DNA of 16,747 nucleotides, taken from an uncultured Rickettsiales bacterium. Lineage in GTDB: Bacteria; Pseudomonadota; Alphaproteobacteria; Rickettsiales; UBA1997. The notes below the pieces were generated by a model, which saw only the letters and a list, made by a program, of their open reading frames with translations, did not search any database and had not been told where the DNA came from. Both the position numbers and the translations under genes were made by a program. Below, in pieces: positions 1-5,993 of this stretch (positions within the stretch are counted from its first letter, which is position 1; every line of letters begins with the position of its first letter). The DNA lies in assembly GCA_951800555.1 (NCBI GenBank), contig CATOJU010000007.1:1-16747 (forward strand), given 5' to 3'.

Positions 1-78
1 TTTTATTATTCTATGTTATTTTTTTAATTATTTTAAAATTTGTTAGCTTTTTTTGTTATTTATAAACAATATGTATTT

Positions 79-102
79 TAAAGAATTAATATTAATTCTT
101 TA
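79..102. repeat. 24-bp perfect palindrome
   Basis: Bases 79-90 are the exact reverse complement of 91-102, with the centre at AAT|ATT. A smaller stem (TAGACT 101-106 with AGTCTA 118-123) abuts it. Both lie upstream of the promoter candidate for the small gene at 195. It could be a dyad operator or the terminator of a gene outside the window. An all-AT palindrome of this length is uncommon but can arise by chance in such AT-rich DNA. Confidence 0.5.
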
Positions 103-146
103 GACTAGAATAGATTTAGTCTATAATTACTATTTACTTTTAAAAT

Positions 147-174
147 TTGACTATATAATATATTTTTATATAAA
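147..174 (+). promoter_or_regulatory. Candidate sigma-70 promoter for the small gene at 195
   Basis: TTGACT (147-152) and TATAAA (169-174) are separated by 16 nt, which would place transcription start about 14 nt before the ATG at 195. Each box differs from consensus at one position. AT-rich background lowers the value of the -10 match, but the G and C of the -35 box are informative. Confidence 0.4.
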
Positions 175-194
175 AATAATTATTAAGAATAAAT

Positions 195-350
195 ATGAAA
201 AGAGCAAAAAATTTAATATTGTTAGCTAAAGAAGATTTTCCAAAAATAATCGCGAACAATACGGATGTTGAAAAAAATGATATTAATGATTTATCAGAAG
301 AAATTATATCGTGTATAAGAGATATAAATAACCCAGAAAAGCAAGAATAA
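195..350 (+). CDS. Small hypothetical protein, 51 aa
   Basis: An ATG-to-TAA frame of 51 codons encodes a hydrophilic peptide that starts MKRAKNLILLAKEDF and ends in NPEKQE. It has no signal peptide or membrane segment and is rich in Asp, Glu, Asn and Ile, so probably a short helical protein. Support comes from a promoter-like pair about 20 nt upstream and from GC-containing codons (ATC, GCG, AAC, ACG, TCG) that stand out from the AT-only flanks. There is no Shine-Dalgarno sequence, which is also true of most genes in this window. It converges on the lipoprotein gene ending at 389, with 38 nt between them. I do not recognise the family. It could be a small gene, a remnant, or a chance frame. 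Confidence 0.4.
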   Translation: MKRAKNLILLAKEDFPKIIANNTDVEKNDINDLSEEIISCIRDINNPEKQE

Positions 351-388
351 ATATAATTAAATTCAACTATATAAAACTTTTATTAAAC

Positions 389-817
389 TTAATCTACTTC
401 CAAAAATAACAATTTTGATAAAGAATCAAAAAAATTTTGATATACAATTGGTTCAGTTATAATTTTTGAATTCTTAATTGCATTAAGCTCAACAAGTACT
501 TGATTTCCAACATTTTCAACTAAAATATTAGTCTTAACAATATCTGTACACTCACTTTCATATGTAGTATCAATAAACAAAATTCCGTTAATAATTCCTG
601 ATGTTCCATCAACTTTTTCAATAATAAATCCTAAATCTTGTAACATAGAAATAATTGTTCTTAAAACAAATTCTTTATTTTGTGTATTAAAATAACTTGA
701 TTGGTAACTTCTTGTTTGAAATTGAGTTTGTTCTACTTTTAGACTTTTACCAAATCTAATATCACTACAGCTATTAAATAAAATAGTTATAATAAATAAT
801 AATAAAAAATCTTTCAT
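389..817 (-). CDS. Lipoprotein, QDLGF-motif family (short paralogue)
   Basis: This encodes 142 residues. The N-terminus has one Lys, a hydrophobic stretch (residues 4-14) and a lipobox-like F-N-S-C with Cys17 as the predicted lipidated residue. Ser at +2 would favour outer-membrane sorting under the Lol rule. Residues 50-80 (VLRTIISMLQDLGFIIE, then GTSGIINGI) and the C-terminal NFFDSLSKLLFLE match a small proteobacterial lipoprotein family of unknown function, typified by LQDLGF near the middle and FFDKLSKSVFLE at the end. It is shorter than the upstream paralogue and lacks much of the segment between these blocks. Its AAGGAG ribosome site (5 nt before ATG) overlaps the TAA of the upstream gene, so the two are probably translationally coupled. 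The family assignment is from memory of the motif; the function is unknown. Confidence 0.8.
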   Translation of the reverse strand: MKDFLLLFIITILFNSCSDIRFGKSLKVEQTQFQTRSYQSSYFNTQNKEFVLRTIISMLQDLGFIIEKVDGTSGIINGILFIDTTYESECTDIVKTNILVENVGNQVLVELNAIKNSKIITEPIVYQNFFDSLSKLLFLEVD

Positions 818-826
818 TTATACTCC

Positions 827-1405
827 TTACGCATCATTGATTGTTAAAAAAATATAGTAATTCAATTTTTCAAAAAAATCTGTATATAAACTTTTATCTT
901 TCACAACTTCAATACTATTGCCATATTCCATATTTCCTGTTAAATTAGTCCAGGTAATTTTATAAAATCCTATTTTTACATTATAACCGGGTTTATTTTT
1001 GTTTTTTGTAGAAACTATAGTAGCATATGTTTTGTATTTTATATCAAATTCTAAATCATCATTCTCAAGTATTTCTTTGTTAAAAAGCGTATACTGAATT
1101 GAAGAGAATGCGATATCAGAAACAATCGAATCTGTAGTTTGTTTCAAATATGTACTAAAATCAAGATTTTCATTTTTATAGGCCGCTATTAAACCCAATT
1201 TACTTTCAGTTTCATATATTATAAATCCTAAATCTTGTAAAGTTTTAGTAGCTGAAGCTAATATAATATCTTCATTGTCTACATTAATATATTTTGTTTT
1301 ATATTGTTCTGTAATTGAGTGATTATTATTAAGTTTATAATAATCATTATAGGTTACACAACCAGTTAATAAACAAAAAATTATCATATTTATAAATATC
1401 TTCAT
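827..1405 (-). CDS. Lipoprotein, QDLGF-motif family (long paralogue)
   Basis: I prefer the ATG at 1405 (192 aa) to the one at 1417. It gives a standard signal peptide (MKIFINMIIFCLLTGC, lipobox LTGC, Cys16) and has GGAA about 7 nt upstream, whereas 1417 has no ribosome site. Val at +2 predicts outer-membrane sorting. The mature part carries TLQDLGFIIYETESKLGLI (about residues 55-73), then a variable region, then KIGFYKITWTN and a C-terminal FFEKLNYYIFL. This is the same block order as the downstream paralogue and as the known QDLGF lipoprotein family, where the central block reads roughly VRVTFQRVVWN. It heads a two-lipoprotein operon 9 nt from its partner. A micro-ORF and a strong promoter candidate lie just upstream. 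The biochemical role is unknown; a paired envelope component is inference. Confidence 0.82.
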   Translation of the reverse strand: MKIFINMIIFCLLTGCVTYNDYYKLNNNHSITEQYKTKYINVDNEDIILASATKTLQDLGFIIYETESKLGLIAAYKNENLDFSTYLKQTTDSIVSDIAFSSIQYTLFNKEILENDDLEFDIKYKTYATIVSTKNKNKPGYNVKIGFYKITWTNLTGNMEYGNSIEVVKDKSLYTDFFEKLNYYIFLTINDA

Positions 1406-1434
1406 TATATTTTCCATTAAATATTCTATATTAG

Positions 1435-1471
1435 AAATCTCTTACTAAATTTTTTTATAATAAAGAGATTT
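1435..1471. promoter_or_regulatory. Hairpin in the leader of the lipoprotein operon
   Basis: AAATCTCTT (1435-1443) pairs perfectly with AAGAGATTT (1463-1471) across a 19-nt loop. On the minus strand it covers the end of the micro-ORF and lies about 30 nt before the lipoprotein start. It could act as an attenuator or a processing site. No U-run follows immediately, so it is not a standard terminator. Confidence 0.35.
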
Positions 1472-1546
1472 ATTAAATTCTAAAGAAATCATATATATTT
1501 CTATATTTTTTTCTTTCGCCGGATTTGTAGTAATTATTATATTCAT
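1445..1546 (-). CDS. Possible leader micro-ORF, 33 aa
   Basis: ATG at 1546 is preceded by TAGGA with 5 nt spacing, one of the better ribosome sites in the window. An in-frame ATG at 1552 would make 35 aa but leaves no room for that site. The frame encodes MNIIITTNPAKEKNIEIY followed by MISLEFNKSLYYKKI and ends in TAG at 1445. It is the first frame after a near-consensus minus-strand promoter (1590-1617) and precedes the lipoprotein start by 39 nt. Its 3' part overlaps a hairpin. I recognise no homologue. It may be a leader peptide, a micro-protein or a chance frame. Confidence 0.3.
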   Translation of the reverse strand: MNIIITTNPAKEKNIEIYMISLEFNKSLYYKKI

Positions 1547-1589
1547 TTTCATCCTAAAAATTAATAATATTTATTATAAATATAATTAT

Positions 1590-1617
1590 ATTATAATCAT
1601 TTTTATGAAAAAGTCAA
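1590..1617 (-). promoter_or_regulatory. Promoter of the lipoprotein operon
   Basis: Read on the minus strand, TTGACT (1617-1612) and a perfect TATAAT (1595-1590) are 16 nt apart. This is the best sigma-70-type match in the window. Start of transcription would be near 1583, giving a leader of about 35 nt before the micro-ORF and about 175 nt before the first lipoprotein ATG. Confidence 0.6.
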
Positions 1618-1650
1618 TATTTTATTTTTAATAAAAAAACAATTTATTCC

Positions 1651-1678
1651 TTGAAATTAATTATTTTAAATTTACAAT
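1651..1678 (+). promoter_or_regulatory. Candidate iscU promoter
   Basis: TTGAAA (1651-1656) and TACAAT (1673-1678) are separated by 16 nt and lie 31 nt upstream of the iscU ATG. It is divergent from the lipoprotein promoter, with 33 nt between the two -35 boxes. TTGAAA also appears as the -35 of the infC and gyrB promoter candidates. Confidence 0.45.
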
Positions 1679-1708
1679 TTATTAAAATTTAACAAATCCA
1701 ACAAAATT

Positions 1709-2089
1709 ATGCCTTATTCAAAAAAAATGTTAGAACACTGTGAAAACCCAAGAAATGTAGGGAGTTTAGATGAAAATGATCCTGATGTAGGAACTGGCTT
1801 AATAGGTTCGCCAGTATGTGGAGATATGCTAAAATTTCAAATAAAAGTTAAAAATGGAATAATTGAAGATGCAAAATTTAAAACATTTGGTTGTGGTGGA
1901 GCTATTTCATCTAGTTCTTTAACAACAGAAAAAGTTATAGGAAAAACTTTAGAAGAAGCATTGCAAGTTAAAAACAAAGATATAGTAGCAGAATTAGAAT
2001 TGCCAAAAGCAAAAATACATTGCTCTGTTATGGCCGAAGAAGCTATTCATGAAGCAATAAATGACTATAAAAAAAAACATAATTTATAA
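1709..2089 (+). CDS. iscU: Fe-S cluster assembly scaffold IscU
   Basis: This encodes 126 residues, the full length of IscU. IscU holds a nascent [2Fe-2S] cluster built with sulfur from the cysteine desulfurase IscS and passes it on with help from HscA/HscB. The three ligand cysteines are present in their usual contexts: Cys37 in SPVCGDM (with Asp39), Cys62 in TFGCGGAISSSS, and Cys105 in IHCSVMAEEA. The opening YSKKMLEHCENPRNVGS is diagnostic, although family members usually have Tyr where Cys11 stands. The HscA-recognition loop, normally LPPVK, reads LPKAK (98-102). No iscS, iscA, hscA, hscB or fdx lies beside it. A promoter candidate lies 31 nt upstream, and a HAD hydrolase follows after 16 nt, probably cotranscribed. 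The identification is secure; the altered chaperone motif is an observation with unknown consequence. Confidence 0.95.
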   Translation: MPYSKKMLEHCENPRNVGSLDENDPDVGTGLIGSPVCGDMLKFQIKVKNGIIEDAKFKTFGCGGAISSSSLTTEKVIGKTLEEALQVKNKDIVAELELPKAKIHCSVMAEEAIHEAINDYKKKHNL

Positions 2090-2105
2090 TTTATTTGGAA
2101 GTAAT

Positions 2106-3116
2106 ATGATAAAAATAGATGATGAAAAAAATTTTAAAAAAATATTATTACATTATGATATTTTTCTATTTGATATGTTCGGAGTGGTATGGAGCGGAAA
2201 TCAAAAAATAAAAGGAACAAATGAAACTTTGGAATTTTTACAAAAAAATAATAAAATAGTTTTTTTTCTTTCAAATAGCCCCACTTTAAACGATTCATTA
2301 AAACAAGAATTTGAAGATATGGGAATTTATGAAAATAAACATTATAATGGAATAGTTACTTCTGGAGATGTTTTTAATAATATTTTAAAAAACAATAATA
2401 TACATTTTAAAACTAGTAAAGATTTAAAAAATTGTTATATTTTCGGCCCAATTAGTAATAATATATTGAAAAATATTAATTATAATATTGTAGATAAAAT
2501 TGAAGAAGCTGATTTTGTAATATTAGGTTTTCCTCAGTTAACTTTAACGGAATATAATAAATTAGATAAACAAAAATATAAAGATCTAATTTTTGAATCG
2601 CCTATGTATAAAGAATCATATTTTGATTCTTTAACTATTGAAGTATTTATGGATAAAATAAATAAAATAAAAAAATATAATTTACCTGTAATTAATAATT
2701 GTGCTGATTTAGTAGCAATGCAACCATCTAAAAATGATTCTACTTTGCATTATGTAATTAGACATGGTACTATTGCGAATAAATATAAAGAATTAGGTGG
2801 TGAAGTTATAGAAACATCAAAACCATATCCTATAATTTATGATTTTGTTTTTAATAAATTGAATACAGAATTAAATTTTTCTAAAGAAGAATTAAAAAAT
2901 AAAAAAATATTAATGGTTGGTGATACAATAGATATGGATATTTTAGGTGCTACTAATGCTACTAAATATTTAGGAATACAAGTTGATGGAATGCTGACGC
3001 TTTCGGGTGTTTCTGGTAGAGATTTTAATAAAAATGTAAATGAAATTGAAAAATATTGTATAGATGATAAATTAAATTTAAATTATATTATAGATAGTTT
3101 AGAAATAATTTTATAA
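2106..3116 (+). CDS. HAD-superfamily subfamily IIA hydrolase
   Basis: I chose the ATG at 2106 (336 aa). It has GGAAG just upstream and avoids a 29-nt overlap with iscU that an upstream in-frame ATG at 2061 would create. HAD motif I is FLFDMFGVVWSG with nucleophile Asp23; the usual second Asp is replaced by Phe, as in the alphaproteobacterial HAD-IIA group (D-x-W-G-V). Motif II is LSNSP (55-59), the motif III lysine is in TSKPYP (Lys239), and motif IV is VGDTIDMD (271-278) followed by ILGA. The family hydrolyses phosphoesters, often sugar or nucleotide phosphates, in the cytoplasm. The substrate here cannot be read from sequence, and loss of the second motif-I Asp may alter or weaken phosphatase activity. 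Its position 16 nt behind iscU suggests cotranscription, not necessarily a shared function. Confidence 0.85.
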   Translation: MIKIDDEKNFKKILLHYDIFLFDMFGVVWSGNQKIKGTNETLEFLQKNNKIVFFLSNSPTLNDSLKQEFEDMGIYENKHYNGIVTSGDVFNNILKNNNIHFKTSKDLKNCYIFGPISNNILKNINYNIVDKIEEADFVILGFPQLTLTEYNKLDKQKYKDLIFESPMYKESYFDSLTIEVFMDKINKIKKYNLPVINNCADLVAMQPSKNDSTLHYVIRHGTIANKYKELGGEVIETSKPYPIIYDFVFNKLNTELNFSKEELKNKKILMVGDTIDMDILGATNATKYLGIQVDGMLTLSGVSGRDFNKNVNEIEKYCIDDKLNLNYIIDSLEIIL

Positions 3117-3237
3117 TTTGCTATATTTATTTTGTCTTTTTATGATTTTTTTTATGTAGGAAGCCTATTAATCTATTTAATTATAAAAATTGGAATATTT
3201 ATCCCTATAACCACTATTGCATTTTCAAAAAACTTTT

Positions 3238-3243
3238 TATAAT
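3238..3243 (+). promoter_or_regulatory. Candidate -10 box for elbB-glmM
   Basis: A perfect TATAAT ends 31 nt before the elbB ATG. The only -35-like sequence is a poor TTGCAT (3217-3222) at 15 nt spacing. The 158-nt gap after the HAD gene (3117-3274) shows no clear terminator hairpin, so read-through from iscU is also possible. Confidence 0.35.
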
Positions 3244-3274
3244 ATAAAATTTAGTAATTTAACAAAATAAAAAA

Positions 3275-3940
3275 ATGAAAAAAATAGCTTTTATATTGTC
3301 AGGATGTGGAGGTTTAGATGGAACAGAAGTACACGAAGCTCTTTATTCTTTTTTAGCAGTAAAACAATTGGGCTGCAATTATGAATGTTTTTCAATAAAT
3401 AAATCACAATATAGAGTAAATAATTTTTTAACTGGTGAAGTAATTGAAAATGAAACAAGGAATATTATGCAGGAATCTGCAAGATTGGTAAGAAATAAAG
3501 CTATAAAAGAGATTGCAGAATTAAGAGTTGATGATTTTGATATATTATTTTTTCCAGGTGGTGTTGGTTCTGCTTTAAATATATCTACATTTTTTACTAA
3601 AGAAAACATAAATGAAGATGAAAATTATACAGTAGATGAAAGTATTAAAAAAATTATAAAAGAATTTTATGAACAAAAAAAACCAATTTGTGCTTTATGT
3701 ATTGCTCCTATGATTTTAGCTAAAAGTTTAAATAAAATTACCATAACTATAGGGAATAACAAAAAAATAGCAAAAATTATTGAAAAAACAGGAAATTTTC
3801 ATAAAGATACAGAAAGTGGAAATATTTGTATTGATGAAAAAAATAAAATTATTACAAGCCCTTGTTTTATGTTAGCTAATAATATTGAAATTATTTACAA
3901 CGAAGCTTACAAAGTTGTAAAAAAAGCAATAGAATTATAA
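3275..3940 (+). CDS. elbB: ElbB-type isoprenoid-biosynthesis-linked protein (DJ-1/PfpI family)
   Basis: This encodes 221 residues, the usual ElbB size. It starts with MKKIAFILSGCGGLDGTEVH, close to the family's opening, followed by ETRNIMQESARLVR, FFPGGVGSALNIS and PICALCIAPMILAK. Cys142 in LCIAP is the conserved nucleophilic-elbow cysteine of the DJ-1/PfpI fold. The C-terminus has KIITSPCFMLANNI, also typical. ElbB has been described as a glyoxalase-like protein and was first linked to isoprenoid synthesis in E. coli; the physiological substrate is uncertain. It is cytoplasmic, with no signal peptide. No ribosome site is visible. glmM starts 23 nt after its stop, so the two probably form one transcript. 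The family call is firm; the reaction is not. Confidence 0.93.
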   Translation: MKKIAFILSGCGGLDGTEVHEALYSFLAVKQLGCNYECFSINKSQYRVNNFLTGEVIENETRNIMQESARLVRNKAIKEIAELRVDDFDILFFPGGVGSALNISTFFTKENINEDENYTVDESIKKIIKEFYEQKKPICALCIAPMILAKSLNKITITIGNNKKIAKIIEKTGNFHKDTESGNICIDEKNKIITSPCFMLANNIEIIYNEAYKVVKKAIEL

Positions 3941-3963
3941 ATTTATTAATAACTAAAATTTAA

Positions 3964-5343
3964 ATGTCAAAAAAATACTTTGGAACAGATGGAATTAGAG
4001 GAAAAGTAGATATTTTTCCTATGACTAGTGATTTTGCATTGAAATTAGGTATAGCAATTGCAAAGACTTTAAAAAAAGAAAATAAAGAAAAATATAAAGT
4101 AATTATAGGGAAAGATACAAGAATATCTGGAGATATGTTAGAATCTGCTTTAATAAATGGATTAAAAATTGGTGGGATTGAAGAAGTTATTTCTTTAGGT
4201 ATTATTACAACACCAGCTGTAGCAATATTAACAAAACATATGCGAAGTGATTTAGGTATTATGATAACAGCTTCTCATAATCCATATTATGATAATGGAA
4301 TAAAGTTATTTGATTCCAATGGTATTAAATTCCCTGATGATAAAGAAGAAGAAATTGAAGAAATAATTGATAGTATTTTAGAAAATAATTTCTTAATAGA
4401 AGAAAAAAATATAAAAAAATTAACAGAAACTGATGAAAAAATCTATAAAGAAAAATATATAGAATACATAAAATCAACTTTTCCAAAAGATTCCACATTA
4501 AATGGTTTAAAGATAGTTTTAGATTGTGCAAACGGAGGTGGTTACAAAATAGCACCTGTAGTTTTTTGGGAATTAGGAGCAGAAGTTGTGACTATTGGAA
4601 CTGAACCAAATGGAACTAATATAAATGATGGTTGTGGTTCTACAAGACCAGAATTATTGCAAAAAAAAGTAATAGAGGAGAGTGCTGATATAGGAATAGC
4701 TTTGGATGGAGATGCAGACAGAATAATAATAATCGATGAAAAAGGAAAAATTGTTGATGGAGATAAAATAATAGCTTTAATTGCAACAAAAATGTTTAAT
4801 GAAAATAGTTTAAAAAATAATACTGTTGTAGTAACTCAAATGTCAAATTTAGGATTGGAATTTTATTTAAAAAATCTTGGATTAAATGTTATTAGGACTA
4901 AAGTTGGTGATAGATATGTAAATGAAGAAATGCGAAAGAATAACTATAATCTGGGAGGTGAACAATCTGGGCATATTATTTTAGGTGATTATTCAACTAC
5001 AGGTGACGGAATTTGTTCTGGTTTACAAGTTTTAGCTTGTTTGAAATTAATAAGAAAACATAATAAAAATATAAATATAAGTGATTTAACTGATTTATAT
5101 AAAACAATACCACAAAAATTAGAAAATATAAAATTTAATAAAAATAATTTAAATCCACTAGAATTAGAAGATGTAAAAAGTTTAATTGAAGAATATAGTA
5201 AAAAATTAAATGGTGTTGGAAGAATTTTAGTTAGAAAATCCGGGACAGAACCGTTATTAAGAATTATGGTTGAATGTGTAGATGAGAAGATGCTGGACGA
5301 TATTTTGAATAAAATTTGTAATAAAATAAAAGAAAATTTATAA
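3964..5343 (+). CDS. glmM: Phosphoglucosamine mutase GlmM
   Basis: This encodes 459 residues (family about 445), interconverting glucosamine-6-phosphate and glucosamine-1-phosphate, the step before GlmU makes UDP-GlcNAc for peptidoglycan and lipid A. All catalytic loops are intact: the opening KYFGTDGIRG (4-13), the phosphoserine loop TASHNP with Ser104, the Mg2+ loop DGDADR (248-253), the sugar loop GGEQSGH (331-337) and the phosphate-binding RKSGTEPLLR (424-433). The opening FGTDGIRG and overall length favour GlmM over phosphomannomutase. It follows elbB by 23 nt. Its product ultimately supplies MurA, encoded 3.4 kb away, so this organism retains at least part of peptidoglycan precursor synthesis. 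It converges with typA on the repeat-bearing gap. No ribosome site is evident. Confidence 0.96.
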   Translation: MSKKYFGTDGIRGKVDIFPMTSDFALKLGIAIAKTLKKENKEKYKVIIGKDTRISGDMLESALINGLKIGGIEEVISLGIITTPAVAILTKHMRSDLGIMITASHNPYYDNGIKLFDSNGIKFPDDKEEEIEEIIDSILENNFLIEEKNIKKLTETDEKIYKEKYIEYIKSTFPKDSTLNGLKIVLDCANGGGYKIAPVVFWELGAEVVTIGTEPNGTNINDGCGSTRPELLQKKVIEESADIGIALDGDADRIIIIDEKGKIVDGDKIIALIATKMFNENSLKNNTVVVTQMSNLGLEFYLKNLGLNVIRTKVGDRYVNEEMRKNNYNLGGEQSGHIILGDYSTTGDGICSGLQVLACLKLIRKHNKNINISDLTDLYKTIPQKLENIKFNKNNLNPLELEDVKSLIEEYSKKLNGVGRILVRKSGTEPLLRIMVECVDEKMLDDILNKICNKIKENL

Positions 5344-5490
5344 AATTATTGTACCTCCTTCATAAAAAATTTTATACGAAAAGTAAATATTATAAAAAAC
5401 AAGGAGTTTTGATATTGCATATTAAAAAATATGTTCATTATTAGATGAAATATTTGCAGTAAAATTTTAAATTTTTGGAAAGTTATATTA
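5344..5490. other. AT-rich spacer with motif copy, glmM side of the gap
   Basis: No coding frame is seen. It holds ACCTCCTTCATAAAA (5353-5367), 14 or 15 of its 15 bases shared with the end of the neighbouring inverted-repeat element (5492-5506), and a nearby CTCCTT/AAGGAG pair (5355-5360 with 5401-5406). A weak all-AT stem (5370-5376 with 5391-5397) and CATATT/AATATG (5419-5434) could aid termination of glmM, but neither is a convincing terminator. Confidence 0.5.
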
Positions 5491-5510
5491 GACCTCCTGC
5501 ATAAAACTAT
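5491..5510. repeat. Left terminal inverted repeat of the element
   Basis: GACCTCCTGCATAAAACTAT is the exact reverse complement of 5933-5952. The flank TTATAT occurs beside both ends (with a TA between it and the left end), so the symmetry continues slightly outside the perfect block. No clear target-site duplication can be assigned. Confidence 0.85.
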
Positions 5511-5654
5511 ATATAAATATTAATAATATCTAAATATTTTTAGGTTTACTTATGTTTATGATTATTTTATTCTTTAATTTTCTGTTATTTATGTCATTCC
5601 AGATTAGAATTACTTGACAATTTATTGTCTAGTAATTTTTAATGTGGAAAACAA

Positions 5655-5703
5655 GGCAGGAAAATGATATGCTTGCATAATCATTTTAGCTTGTCGTCCT
5701 GCC
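5655..5703. repeat. GC-richer hairpin at the core of the element
   Basis: GGCAGG (5655-5660) pairs with CCTGCC (5698-5703). Inside, AAAATGATATGC (5661-5672) pairs with GCAT-ATCATTTT (5675-5687) with one bulged A at 5679 and a TT loop. A 9-nt one-sided bulge (5688-5696) separates the two stems. The fold is symmetric enough to form from either strand. Confidence 0.6.
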
Positions 5704-5932
5704 GCAGTTTGCCGGAACAAAGTGGAGGAATCCAGAAATATAAAAAGATACTAAATATAAAAAAGTATTTTATAGGTTTTTTTATATTATAGAATATAAA
5801 AAATTATTAATATTCTTTTTTTTATTAAAGTAATTTAATTACTAGATTCCACATTAAGAATTTCTAAATAAACAAGTTTATTAAGAATTTCTAGTCTGGA
5901 ATGACATAAATAAAGGGAAATTAAAAATAAAA

Positions 5933-5952
5933 ATAGTTTTATGCAGGAGGTC
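5933..5952. repeat. Right terminal inverted repeat of the element
   Basis: ATAGTTTTATGCAGGAGGTC mirrors 5491-5510 exactly. It contains AGGAGGT, a full complement of the usual 3' end of 16S rRNA, whereas most genes in this window have no such site. It ends 41 nt past the 3' end of typA. Confidence 0.85.
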
Positions 5953-5993
5953 ATATAAAAAAATATCAAAATTAATAAATATTTAACTAAATA

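Larger units (their letters stand above)
5491..5952. mobile_element. 462-bp composite inverted-repeat element (MITE-like or palindromic repeat)
   Basis: The ends are 20-bp perfect inverted repeats. Inside them is a second perfect 19-bp inverted pair, TTATTTATGTCATTCCAGA at 5585-5603 against 5895-5913, and an 11-bp pair TTAATGTGGAA at 5639-5649 against 5847-5857. Sequence between these blocks is similar but diverged. The left arm is about 55 nt longer than the right. Each arm is itself an imperfect hairpin. The middle (5650-5735) is about 45 % GC in an otherwise very AT-rich gap. No frame of useful length exists, so it does not encode a transposase. It sits between convergent genes, a harmless site, where it could also act as a bidirectional terminator. 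GTCATTCC...GGAATGAC repeats are common in Rickettsiales genomes. It could be a MITE, a palindromic repeat cluster, or one repeat inserted into another. Confidence 0.7.

Noticed and set aside
1406..1417. ATG at 1417 as start of the long lipoprotein
   Set aside because: It has no ribosome site and adds an acidic MENI before the signal peptide; 1405 fits lipoprotein signals better.
2061..2105. Earlier in-frame ATG for the HAD hydrolase at 2061
   Set aside because: It would overlap iscU by 29 nt and add residues read from iscU's 3' end; the ATG at 2106 has GGAAG upstream and starts just before the conserved domain.
2106..3116. UGA recoded as Trp, as in some very AT-rich genomes
   Set aside because: TGG is used for conserved Trp residues and TGA terminates the gene at 12579-12581 without interrupting any reading frame.
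3117..3274. tRNA or structured RNA in the gap before elbB
   Set aside because: No cloverleaf, no TTCRANY-like T-loop and no long stem could be found by eye.
4325..4555. 76-codon minus-strand frame inside glmM
   Set aside because: It is the complement of Glu/Lys/Ile-rich glmM codons, giving a Leu/Phe-rich shadow, not a membrane protein.
5344..5993. CRISPR array or insertion sequence with transposase in the repeat gap
   Set aside because: Repeats are inverted, not direct and regularly spaced, and no frame long enough for a transposase exists.
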